Positions 14,101 through 24,369 of a stretch of 64,000 nucleotides of DNA are shown piece by piece. The position numbers and the translations under genes were made by a program. The stretch is taken from NCBI GenBank assembly GCA_018136815.1, contig CM030943.1:3265885-3329884 (forward strand). The letters run 5' to 3'. Below the pieces are notes generated by a model. It made no database searches and had not been told where the DNA came from. It was given only the letters and a program-made list of their open reading frames with translations. The DNA is from Isochrysis galbana. Its lineage: Eukaryota > Haptophyta > Isochrysidales > Isochrysidaceae. The stretch's first letter is position 1; each line of letters opens with the position of its first letter.

Positions 14101-17100
14101 CACGTCCCTGCCGTGGACATCGAGAGTGACCAATGCTCCGAGCGTCGCGCGATTGAGCTTCGTCAGCGAACGTTGGCGCACGAGCCCGACGACGTCGTCG
14201 AGCTGGCGCGTGCACGTCTTCTCGTACTCTTTGAGTCCCGCGAGCCCACGTGCGCCCAACGCCGCCTCAGTCTCGAGCGTCCACCAAATTTGGTCAACTG
14301 CCAAGACGGCCATGCCGGGCCAATCGAGCACCCAGGCCGTGCGCTCCTTGCCGCTGTAGTCCGCATTGGCGGCGCGCGTGATGCGTGCGATGGCCGCCTT
14401 CATGGCAGCTTCCACCTGCAGCATCCACTTCTCGACCATGCCATTGGCCGCATGCGGGTCGATCGGCGAAATGAAGGGGACCACCTCACCCTCGACGGAG
14501 CACATGGAGCGGATGATCTTGTCTTGGTCAAACTCGAGCGAGTCGATGCCCTCGAAGCACTTCTTGAGGTGTGGCTGCACGCGCAGGGGGTCCTTGGTCT
14601 CGGACAAGATCTGAAGCAGCTCGTCGTTGGACAGGAAGAAGAGACGCGCGAAGGAAAGCCGCTTTGCCTCGAGGTAGTCGTTGAGGCCCTTCTGGATGAG
14701 CTCAAGCAGGCCGTTGGCCTCAACGAAGGACGCGTGCATGCCCTCCTTCGCTGTCGCAAGCAGCACGTTGGGTCGCGCCGCTGTGGCCTCCATGGTCTTG
14801 CGCCACATCCGGTCCACCTACGCGGGCGGGCGGATGCGGTCGGTGTGCGGGCGGCTCGGGCACGCGGCGGCACGGGCCGTAAGGAACGGGCATGCGGCGG
14901 CACGGGTCGGCGGGGCGCGCCTGCATGAAGCGCTTGGCCTCCTGCGGCATCTGCCGCATGATGTCCTCCGATGAGAAGATGGGCTCGAGGTAGAGCCACA
15001 CCGACTGGCACTTGAGCCACTCGTCCAGGATTTCTTGCATCGACATGAGCTTCGTTTCCCATTCGCGCATCCGCGTCTCGAAGGGCTTGACGAAGGGCGA
15101 GCCACGCATAGACTGGGTCTTGACAATGTGGTCGTCGAAGAGCGTTTGCACGTCGTCGAGCGCGCGGAGTATGTGCGTGCCGGTGTCGCGGTACTCCATC
15201 ACGTCGAACTCGAGCGGCTTCCACTCGGAGAGCATCTTGTCGAGAGCCTTCTCGAGCGACATCTCTTTTGAGGCAACGTCAGCCTGCTCTTGTAAGAGCG
15301 GCAGGTGCGCGTCGACACCCTCCGCGAGCAGCGCGCCCAGCGTCGTGAACTGCGTCGGTTGCAGTGGTGTGCCCGCCTTTTCGGCCAGTGCGCGCCAGTG
15401 GCGGTCGCGCATGCCGCCATGCGTCATCACGGCCAGGAAGGGCAAGTGCGCCTTGAACTCGCCGAGCCGGCTGCGCACGTGCTCTATGACGCGCATCGGG
15501 CCGGGGATGCCCACGAAGACCTTTGCCAACTTGTACAAAGTGCGTTCCCAGTCGCCCATCTCCCGCTCAACCTTCTCAGCGTCGAGCTCGAGCAGCGGAC
15601 CTTCCATGTACGTGGGGTAGGCACGGTGGAAGCCGAGAGCCGTCGTCCACAGCGAGAGGTATGGCTCAAGCGCTTCGGCCGTCTCGCCAAGGAGTGGCCA
15701 TTCGGAACAATCCCACCCGAAGAGCTCCTCGCGCGACTGGTAGAGCGCGGCGCGCTGGGCGCCGCCGTCGAGGGCCTCCTTCAGGTCCATGACAGTCGCG
15801 GCCTGCGTCTCGATCTGGTCGCGGCGCGCGGGTGGGGCAGAGGGTCAGAGACGCGGCGAGGGCGGGTGGGGTGCGATGGGCGCGGAGGGGGGGGGGGAGG
15901 GGTCGCTCGGGTCCAGGTCGGAGCCCCACCTGTTTGACGTCACCGAGCGACTGGAGCGCCTTGGCCTGCTCCGCCCACGCCTCAATGTCGGCCTCGAGCT
16001 GCTCGCGGTCTGCGCGGAGCTCCTCAGCGAAGCGAGCACGCTCGGCCTCCTGCCGCTCCGCCGCGTCGCTGACGGAACGCTCCAGCTTGGCGGGCCACGC
16101 GAGCGTGGCGTGCACCTCGCTGAAGGTACCATCTGGTAGGGCGTGGTGCAACGCCTCGAGCAGTTCGACGCGAGGATGCAGGTCGGTGTGCAGCATTCCG
16201 TCGAGCGCCGCCAACTCCTCGCCGCACGAGTTGAGGTACTCGCGCATCGCCGCCGCCTCCTCTGCGTTGGCCGACTCGCCGTGCAGCTTCTCGTTAATGG
16301 CGCCGTACGCCATGGACGCCTTCTCCGCCGTCCGACGGACATCACCAACGATCAGCTCGGCGATGCTGGTCACCAGCGCCGCTGCCTTGGCAGCGAGAGA
16401 CGCCTTCAGCTGGGCAGTGCACACGAGCAGTATGCCGCAGTGCACCTCAGATGGAACGACGTCCGCCACCGCCGCGCCAAGTGTGCGCCAGCCTTCGGCC
16501 TCTGCAGCGTACACATCAGGGGTGGGCTCGCGCTCCTTGAGCGCCCTAATGTACTTGGCCGTGTCGAGCGCGGCGAGCCGCTCGAAGGGCTCGAAGCGGC
16601 CGGCCAGCATACGTGGGCGCTCCTCCGCGACGCTCAGCAGCGCGGCGAGCCGGGCGCGCGTCGGTGCCAGCCGTTCGTCGTCCATGGAGACGCTGGCGAG
16701 CACGCCCGGCTCCACGGCGGCCGCCGCCGCGACGATCGGCTCAAGCGTGGGCAGCGTCGCACACGCGCTGAGCAGCTCCTCGACGAGCGCGGGCAGCGCC
16801 TCGCGCACCGCCTTGAGTGACGGCGCAAAACCAATCGCGCCGTCCTTCTCGAGCGTCATCTTCACCGCGAGTAGCGGTGGCGTCGGCGGCGGCAGTACCT
16901 GCTCCCATCCCGTCCCGTCGGTTCGCGGAAGCTTGGCTGTCGCCGCCTCGGCGACCACGTCAACAAAGGCCTCCGCCGAGGCGAGGACGAGTGACTGCAC
17001 CTCGTCCTCCACTAGCAAGTCGACGCCGTGCAGTAGCCGCGGAAGGCGGCTCGTCGCATATGCCTCCCTTGGCGCCCCGGCGCGCAGTGCCACCCAGTCG

Positions 17101-18856
17101 GGCGTCGCAGCAAGGAGGCCCTGTAGCTGAGTTGCCAGGCCCGGAATCCACTTGCGCTTCAGCTCATCGACGCCGGCCGTGAGAGCCGCCCGCTGGGACG
17201 CCACAAACGCGTCGAGCTCGGCCGCGCCGCCCGGCGCGCTCGTGGGCGCCGCCGCCACGGCAACCGCGCCCGCCGCGGCGGCGGCAGCCGCCACAACCGC
17301 CTCGGCTCCTGCGCCGAGGAGTAGCCTCTCCGGCGAGCGCAGCGCGAGGCACTCGGAGCGCGCAGCAGACACGCAGGGGAGGAGGAGCGGGTCGGCACGC
17401 AACAGGCCGCGCGCGACGGCGTCGCGGAGCTCGCCGAAGGGCACGGCGCGCGCCCCCAGCGCGATCACGCCCGACTCGGGCACCTGCGTTGGCGCGGACT
17501 GCGCACGCGAGCGGAGCGCAAGGGGGCGCACCGCCGTGCGAAAGGCGGAGGAACGTAGACTGTACTCGAGCGTCGCGCGGCGCATCGCGCGCGCGTACTC
17601 GGCGTCAGCCTCGGCCGCACAGGCACCCCACACGGCCGGCGCCGCCTCGGCCGCCGGTTCGAGGTTGGCGCGCAAGCGCTCCGCGACGGCGGGTGGCAGA
17701 GCCGTCACCACGGGCGCGTTCACCTCGTGCTCAGCGTAGCGCTCGAGCCGCGAGTCGGCCTCGACCGCCGCGCGTAGCGCTTTGGCTGCCTCGATGCGCG
17801 AGAAGAAGAGAGCTTCGGGCTCATCGTCGAAGAGGAGGTTGAAGCGTGTCACCCACTTTTGCTGGTCAGCATGGTCCCACTGGATGAGGAATCGATGGCG
17901 GCCGACCACCTCGGGGCTCGGCTCGCTCCGGTGGTCGATGACCGCGCACGGGAGCCACCTGTCCGGAAGGGCAGAGTGGAAAGGGCAATTTGAGCGGCAG
18001 CGGAGCGCAGCCGCATGCCGCGCCCCCACTTCGGCGAGGGCGGCAGTCGGGCGCACCTGCTCTCGCCGCCGCCCTTCTCAGTGCGGAACCGCGAGCGCGC
18101 CTTGATCGGGTTGCCCGCAGCAACGCGCTCGCCAATAGTGTCCCACAGCGCGTCGCCCAGGCGCTCGGCGTAGCCTCCGTCAAAGATCTCGAGTGGGAGG
18201 AAGGAGGTCGTGGACACTTGCTCGGCCTCGTCCGCCTCGGATCCCAACTCGTTCGCGATCGGGCCGCCCGTGACCTTCAAGTTGGTGCACGTCAGCGGGC
18301 GGGCCGCTGGCGAGTAGAAGGAGCCGATCCGCTGCGACGGCGTCATGCCCTCGGCGTCGCACACGCTCGGCTGGTTGGAAGGGTCTTGCCTGCGAGGGCG
18401 AGGGCGTGCGTGAAGGCCGATACCGGCAGCGACACGCGCGGGCCTTCGGGCGGGGGCATGGAGGCGACTGCGCGCGCGCGCGTACCTCATGGTCGTCATC
18501 CGCTCAGGGCTCGGGTTTGAGGCGAAGTCGCCTGCGACAACAGCGGGCGTGCGTGTGGTTGAGCCGGTGACCCGGGCGGAATGCATCCCAGCTGGGTGGT
18601 CGCGACCGGAACACACCTGCTGAGAGCGAACCCTCGGTCGCATCGAAGCGGCGCAGCGCCGCGGGCACCTTGAGCCGTGCAGGCGCCTTGTCTCCTCTGC
18701 GATGGGCGGGCGGGCGGTTCGGAGTCGACGAGCGAGCAGAGACGGGTGGGCGGGCGGGCACAGCTCGCGGGCGGCGCGCACCCCGCGCGCGGGCGGTACG
18801 AGTGCGGCTTGATGAGAGAGTCGGCGGGCGACCGCTCCTCACGCTCGGTGCGCAAC
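5146..18856 (-). CDS. Axonemal dynein heavy chain, single-headed inner-arm type
   Basis: Minus-strand gene with eleven placed exons: 18,782-18,856, 18,617-18,696, 18,486-18,531, 18,057-18,389, 15,930-17,958, 14,921-15,814, 14,036-14,817, 13,536-13,896, 9,883-13,386, 7,929-9,656 and 5,146-7,794. They join in phase to about 4,160 residues, the usual length of an axonemal heavy chain. Order seen: Ala-rich tail, linker, AAA1 ([11 protein letters not shown] near 13,688-13,720; DEFNRI), AAA2 (GLPFSGKT near 12,702-12,725), AAA3 (GSTGTGKT near 11,605-11,630), AAA4 (GVGGSGRQS near 10,555-10,582), coiled-coil stalk flanking a microtubule-binding domain (about 8,950-9,200), AAA5/6 and a C-terminus ending [15 protein letters not shown], as in DNAH3/7/12-type chains. 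It is the ATPase motor of inner dynein arms in the flagellum. The intron at 14,818-14,920 has a GC donor. A Gly-rich loop (near 5,996-6,015) sits in the C-terminal part. The first exon(s) with the start codon were not found. Confidence 0.93.
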
Positions 18857-20340
18857 CTGCAAGGGGCGCGAAAGGGGAGGCGGAGTGTGCAATCCCGGGG
18901 CAACGGCGTGAGGTCGCCGTCGCTTACGCATCGCTGCCGCAGAGAGCAGCCGTTGGCCTCTCCGGGCACGTCTACTTGCCGCCGGGGGCAGTGGGGCCAC
19001 AACAGGAGACACGTGAGCCAGGGGCGGGACAAGAAGTGGTGGGCGAGGTGAGGGGAGGGCAGAAGGTAAGGGAACGCTTGTGGACGGAGGGAGGCCGAGG
19101 AGCGGTATCTGGCCAAAGGGCGGCGGCAGTGTAGCCGAGCCGGAGCGGTGCATGAGATGCCAGGCGGCGACAGCGTGTTGGCTGAGAGAATAAGTTGCGA
19201 GCCGGCAACTCCAACCCCCCCTCCCCCCCCCCCCCAACCCTCTCACACACGGCTGTTCCGAGCCTTCATGCCTCCCCTCTCCTGACCCCGAGGGCCAACG
19301 ACACGTCCATGGCTCGCCAGAGGCGTACCATCAGTGCGTGGTGTCGAGGGAGACTGGCAAATGCGGGTGGAGGAGGGACCGAGATTCCGGAGGGAGTCTC
19401 CCTCGGCGCGCTTCCGCGCTTACTTGGCGGCAAACGTCCTCGAGATGCTCCAGGGAAGGGGACGGGAGGAATGGGGAAGGAAGGGGAGGGAAGGGGGGAA
19501 TGGGAGGATGGGAGGGTGCCATCAAGGGGGAAGTGGTCAGGAGGGGTACCTCTAAGGGGTACATCCAAAGCCTCCCTCAGCCACGGTTTGAGCGCGAGAC
19601 TCCTCTCGTGGCACTCCACAGTGGCAAGAGGGGAGTCGGAGGCAGGTGGGAAGAGAGGCGGGGAGGGCGACAGAGAGAGAGGAAAGGTATGGCGAGGGAG
19701 AGGGCGAAGTAGAGAGGGAGAGGGAGGGAGGGAGGGGAAGGAAGTGGGCGCGCGCGCTCACCTTTGGGCGAGACTCCTCTCATGGCTCTCCATCCTCGAG
19801 AGGGCTTCCTCGGCTCTCATTCTCTCCCTCCCTCTCACTCTCTCCCTCTCGTCTCGTCCGTCTCTCGTCTCTTCTCTCTCTCTCGCTCGCTCGCTCGCTC
19901 CTCCACGGCAGCGCCCTGCTATGCGGAAGGGCGAGACGGACTCCCTGTCTCTCTCTCTCTCTCCTCGAGTTCTCTTGGAGGAGAGGGGAGGGAGGGGCGA
20001 GGAGAGGGAGCAGGGACTAAGAGAGTTGCGGCGGTGGTTGAGGAGAGGGGAGAGAGAGCCGCAGAGAGAGAGAAGAGGAGAGAGGAAGAAGAGAGGGCGA
20101 AGAGAAGGGAAAGAAGGGGTCGAGAGAGAGTAAAGAGAGTGTGAGGGAGAGAGAAGGAATGAAGGGGAGTGTGTGTGGGAGTGGCAGGGGCACAAAGCCG
20201 GAGGAGGAGGGGGGTGAGAGAGAAGTCTCAGCATGGTTTAAGAAGAGAAATAGCGGAGCCAGCAGAGAGAAAAGAGAGAGAGCGAGGGGAGGGCGGCGGC
20301 CCCCTCTCTCTCTCTCTCTCTCTCGCAGGCGGTTGTAACC
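18857..20340. other. Dynein upstream region, GA/CT low complexity
   Basis: The start codon and promoter of the dynein gene probably lie between about 18,860 and 19,200 but I could not place them. From about 19,210 onward the sequence is low-complexity purine-rich (GAGGGA-type) with CT patches at 19,800-19,960 and 20,305-20,325. Open frames here are compositional artefacts. Confidence 0.6.
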
Positions 20341-20344
20341 TCCC

Positions 20345-21145
20345 CTCTCTCTACTTTCTATCGGCCGATAACTATCCGCCTCTCTCTACTTTCTATCGGT
20401 CCTCTCCACGTCTCTCTACTTTCTATCGGCCGATAACTATCCGCCTCTCTCTACTTTCTATCGGTCCTCTCCACGTCTCTCTACTTTCTATCGGCCGATA
20501 ACTATCCGCCTCTCTCTACTTTCTATCGGTCCTCTCCACGTCTCTCTACTTTCTATCGGCCGATAACTATCCGCCTCTCTCTACTTTCTATCGGTCCTCT
20601 CCACGTCTCTCTACTTTCTATCGGCCGATAACTATCCGCCTCTCTCTACTTTCTATCGGTCCTCTCCACGTCTCTCTACTTTCTATCGGCCGATAACTAT
20701 CCGCCTCTCTCTACTTTCTATCGGTCCTCTCCACGTCTCTCTACTTTCTATCGGCCGATACAAGTAGGTGGTAAAAATAATACGCGCGTTCACTTTTTTA
20801 GGGGGGGTGAGTATGTAGTTGACGGGTGTTCATTGTCGCGCGCCATGAGTTGGGTGTGTTCGCGGCACAGCCGCGGGGTGTTGAGCGCCGCGTGTACGCG
20901 GCGCGAGGAAAATTATCAGTGTTTTTCACAGTGTTCACTTTGGGGGTCAAGGGAGTAGTAGGTAGTTGACTATGTTCAAACGGTCAAAAAGTTTGAGTTG
21001 CGTTCGCGTTCGACTATTTTTTGTACCACCTACTTGTAACTATCCGCCGCTCTCTACTTTCTATCGGCCGATAACTATCCGCCTCTCTCTACTTTCTATC
21101 GGTCCTCTCCACGTCTCTCTACTTTCTATCGGCCGATAACTATCC
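20345..21145 (+). repeat. 65-bp tandem array (interrupted by a MITE)
   Basis: The unit contains two related halves, each beginning CTCTCTACTTTCTATCGG: one continues CCGATAACTATCCGC, the other TCCTCTCCACG. The CGGCCGATAACTATCC junction recurs every 65 bp from about 20,364. Six to seven units precede 20,760 and about one and a half follow 21,037. A 276-bp element splits the array at a TA within one unit. The half-unit resembles the ACTCTCTCTACTTT blocks of the 1.0-2.8 kb minisatellite. Confidence 0.95.
20761..21036. mobile_element. MITE copy 1, TA target-site duplication
   Basis: The element begins CAAGTAGGTGGTAAAAAT and ends ATTTTTTGTACCACCTACTTG, giving terminal inverted repeats of about 13-18 bp. 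It is flanked by TA at 20,759-20,760 and 21,037-21,038. Because it sits in a 65-bp tandem repeat, the empty site (CGGCCGATAACTATCC) can be read in neighbouring units and shows that a single TA was duplicated. It has no coding capacity. TA duplication is the hallmark of the Tc1/mariner superfamily, so this is probably a non-autonomous derivative. A second copy is at 53,069-53,335. Confidence 0.92.
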
Positions 21146-21147
21146 GC

Positions 21148-21394
21148 TGACGAATTGTGATGGCCCATAGGGCCTGAGGGCAATGAGGAAGGGGCCATGC
21201 CGGCGGCAGGCGCGGCGGAGGAGACGAGTTCGGAGGTGCTGACGGGCTGAGGCCCGTCAGCAGAGGAAGGCGGGCAGGCGGGCTTGAGCGAGGGCGAGGA
21301 CGGCGGCGAAAGCGGCATCGAGCGAGCGGCGAGAGGCGAGGGCGAGTGTGAGGAGGGCTGTGATGGCAGGGGCTGGCGAGGAGAGGCGAGGCTG
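21148..21394 (-). repeat. Dispersed repeat Q, copy 1 left part
   Basis: Nearly identical to 47,619-47,860. On the minus strand both copies encode a Ser/Pro-rich stretch (PPSSPSLKPACPPSSADGPQ and following), so it may be the N-terminal part of a retroelement ORF. The right part of this copy (from about 22,063, GTATGAGTGTTACGAGAGCG) has been separated by a 670-bp insertion. Confidence 0.8.
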
Positions 21395-22062
21395 TAGCGG
21401 ATAAAGGTACCCAGCTTTATAGGACGAGTCCTACAATGTAGGACGACGTTGTGAACTATGAAGACACGGTTCAATCTAGGAATGGGGAGCTAGGATTTGG
21501 TTTCTGTGTTCATCTCATTGCCCTCATTGAGTCCTCCTAGAGGCTCAAGACACCATTCTCAAAGCATAATGAGTTATTTGCCACTCGCGAAAGCCTTCCC
21601 GGCAAAAAACGGTTTTGTCCTACGAATTGCCGCAAACACCTGAGGACACGATTTGAGGCTCATGATGAGCTCCCTAGAACTTGCTCCCAAGAGATGGAAT
21701 GCTCTTTGGCATGGGTTCTTTTCGACCTTCAGTGGAGACCAAGCTTGGTTTTGAAGCCCAATGAGAGTTTTGGCTGCTTTTGCCTCTTGCGGGGCAAAAA
21801 CAAAACTCTTGACGCACCCGGTGGCCTCCGATGGCCGAAGTACTCACTTCACGCTGGAGCCGAAAGCTCGGTCAAGACGAAGTCTACAGCCTTGGCCATA
21901 GTGGGAGCTAAGGATCTCAAGACTGAGTTGGGACTATCTTTCAGTTGGTGGGAAGTCTCAATCCTTCACTCTCGAAAGTTGTGTGGCTTTCAAGCTCAGG
22001 GTCCTACAAATACACCGAAATCGTAGGACGCGGTCCTATAATGTAGGACGGAACTTTTTAGC
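21395..22062. mobile_element. Inserted element with hairpin-bearing inverted ends, no coding capacity
   Basis: Compared with the uninterrupted repeat Q copy at 47,850-47,890, about 670 bp are inserted here. Both ends carry TAGGAC-type motifs around a short hairpin (TCCTACAATGTAGGA near 21,427-21,441 and TCCTATAATGTAGGA near 22,035-22,049), and the right end read in reverse resembles the left end (TATAGGACGAGTCCTAC versus TATAGGACCGCGTCCTAC). The interior has no long frame resembling a transposase. This fits a non-autonomous DNA element; a clear target-site duplication was not found. Confidence 0.6.
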
Positions 22063-22250
22063 CGGTAGGGTATGAGTGTTACGAGAGCGAGAGCGACGAG
22101 AGCGAGAGCGACGACGGATGACGACTGGCGACAGGACGACGGACAACGACACCCAGGAAAACACCCCGACTCTCGCCCCACGACTTTCTCACGTAACTCG
22201 ACTAAAATCAAACTCAAACACTCCGGCCAGACAACGACGGACGACGATCA
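22063..22250 (+). repeat. Dispersed repeat Q, copy 1 right part
   Basis: Continues repeat Q after the insertion: TGTTACGAGAGCGAGAGCGA, then GGATGACGACTG and GACAGGACG, parallel to 47,876-47,930. Similarity fades after about 22,150. Confidence 0.6.
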
Positions 22251-22789
22251 GAAGGCGATCTGTCGGCGATCCCGTCTGGAAGGGGAAGGGGAATCGCACC
22301 ATAACGGAAACGAGGGGCAATCCTGCCGCACAGGATTCCAAAAGACTTATCGAATAAGACGAGAGAGATGCGGTGGGCCTAAGGGGGAGATGCGAAGAGA
22401 TTGCAAATTAAACCTAATTGCAATCACTGAAGTAGATAGAGAAGCGCGGAGAAGATAGCGAATTAAACCTATTGGCGAGGCGTCTAGGAGGAAGAAGGGT
22501 GGGGAAACTTCCCTTCTCTTTCGAGAGAAAGAGAGAGGCCCCTTTGTTCTTCGTCCCGCGATCAGCGCCACCGCTCGAGCGCTCCTGTCCCCTTCTCGTC
22601 TGCCTGTGCTCTCCGTGCTCGTCACGCCCGTCCTCATGCTGCCCGAGGCCGAACCCTCGGTCTCGCCCTCGGCTGCACGTGCCCTCCCCGATCGTGTCTC
22701 TCCGTCTCCTGTGCCCCCTCCCATTTGTACCTCACATGTTAATGTCATGCACAGCCCTTCCACACCAACATGCACAGCAGCCACAGCCC
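22251..22789. other. Non-coding stretch before a LINE
   Basis: No recognisable gene. Contains a short near-perfect inverted repeat (CTTTCGAGAGAAAG, 22,518-22,531). It leads into the left target-site copy of the LINE. Confidence 0.4.
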
Positions 22790-22808
22790 CTCACCACTCA
22801 TCACACAC
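22790..22808 (+). repeat. LINE target-site duplication, left copy
   Basis: CTCACCACTCATCACACAC, repeated exactly at 25,812-25,830 on the other side of the LINE. Confidence 0.9.
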
Positions 22809-22970
22809 AAAAAAATCTTCTTAAAAATCCCCGCTACATGCGCGGCACAAGGCAGTGTGCTAGTGTACCTCCCTACTACCCAACCTTAAAAAAAAATCTT
22901 CTTAAAATTCCCCGCTACGCGTGCGGCGTGCGGCAGTGTGCTAGTGTACCTCCCTACTACCCAACCTTAA
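22809..22970 (-). repeat. Tandem 3'-terminal repeat of the LINE
   Basis: Two units of about 80 bp (22,809-22,887 and 22,888-22,970), each AAAAAAATCTTCTTAAAA, CCCCGCTAC and GGCAGTGTGCTAGTGTACC in plus-strand order. The truncated LINE at 60,969 has only one such unit, so the second unit is copy-specific. Confidence 0.85.
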
Positions 22971-23191
22971 CCCCTGACAACCCCCTCCCCCTTTCCCAGT
23001 TCCCTCTTTATCGGAGAAGCTGGTTCCGGGGAGGCCGCGCGCGCTGCTTCGGCCGGGAGTTGGAGAGAAGGGGGCTGGAGACTGTGATTCGTCCTTTATG
23101 CTAGTGTTAATTCGGGTTGCCTTCTATTGTATATCGTGGGATCATCATTGATATCCTCCGCGGTTTCTTCTAAGACGCGGTATTAAGTGCC

Positions 23192-24355
23192 TTAGGTGAT
23201 GTTACGGATGTCTAGACCTCTCGCCGCCTGCAGGAGGTCTTCCGATGTTCCTAGGTTGAACTCCTTGTCCACCGTGTAGAGCGGACTTATCAATTTCTTA
23301 ATGTGTTTGTTACTCGGGGCGTGTAGCCCCATATTCTCTCGTTGTTTTTTCAGCCTCTGAAAGAACCCGACTTTCGCCGTTACTAATAGGTGGTATCTCG
23401 CAAGGATCGCTCTTAAGATCGACCTAACGGACCTGCCGTCCGCGTTGCCATATTGGATGTTATAAAAGTCAGTTAGGATGTACCTCCACGCCAGGATGCC
23501 TAAGTATCCCGAGGAGGGGTGCGGTCTGTCCACTTGATATCAGAAAAGTCGTTGGGCTGTTTCGGATCCCGGCCTAAGGCTAATCCCCAGAAGTCCTTCT
23601 ATGAATTCAAAGATGCGCTCCGTCGCGATACATGAGGCCAGGTGGGTGGAGCTTTCAGGGGCTATGCCGCAAAAGCGGCATGTTGGATCGTCAGCAAAGC
23701 GGTTCGCTGTAGCTAACCTCCTATGTAGGACATGTTTGAAATGCAAATAAGAGTCTCTAGGCGTCAAAAAGTTATATTTGTATAATTGCGATATTTGTTT
23801 CCACTTTCCCGAGAGGACCGGTAACCTTTTTTCCCATCTTAGTGTGGATTTTTGTGTTTTGGTTTTCCTCAAAGCGAGGAACGCTTTAGTCAAGTCCCTG
23901 ACACTTACATCCTCTAGTGTTGTACGCGTGCCGTTTAGCATGTATTCTTGAGGTAACGGGTACGCCGTTTCCGCCGGGCCGTCGTACGCACGTCCCCACT
24001 TCAGCGGGGTGTATAGTTCGTCGGGCAGTAGTTGCGGGCTAATCCGCTCGTGGATGTGGGGCTCTCCCATGACATTGAGCTGGACTTTGTGGTAGTCGCC
24101 TCTTCGGCGCAGATAAAAGTTATGGTCAATGTCCACTAGGATCTCGCCTAGATCGTGTGCGTCCGGATCTTCCTGAGGGACTATCTCTTGCTCCTCTGGA
24201 GCCGGGGGAGGCTTGTGGAAAAGATTGCGCCATATCGGGGAGCCCTGGGTGCCTTCTCGTGTGATTTCTCCCCTAAGGAAGTTGATCCTTCTAAAGTTTT
24301 CCAGCGCATGCTTCCAGAAGGCCGGGAGCGTGTTATCGCCATGAAACGGCGGCAT
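23192..24355 (-). pseudogene. C-terminal remnant of LINE ORF2 (zf-RVT region)
   Basis: A single minus-strand frame runs from 24,355 to a stop at 23,192 with one in-frame TGA at about 23,540. It contains CRFCGIAPESSTHLASC, a C-x2-C-x8-H-x3-C motif typical of the zinc-binding region after the reverse transcriptase in LINE ORF2 proteins, followed by a conserved tail (SGYLGILAWRYILTDFYNI). The catalytic reverse transcriptase motifs are absent, having been lost in the deletion that joins this segment to ORF1. The last part (MGLHAPSNKHIKK) recurs in the fragment at 61 kb. Confidence 0.85.
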
Positions 24356-24369
24356 GGCGCCGCCGCTCC

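Noticed and set aside
15832-17130. 432-codon plus-strand frame
   Set aside because: Antisense shadow of the dynein tail exon (15,930-17,958), which has the coherent protein.
20345-20760. CRISPR-like regular array
   Set aside because: Units are contiguous with no unique spacers, in a eukaryotic intron-bearing genome; it is a plain tandem repeat.
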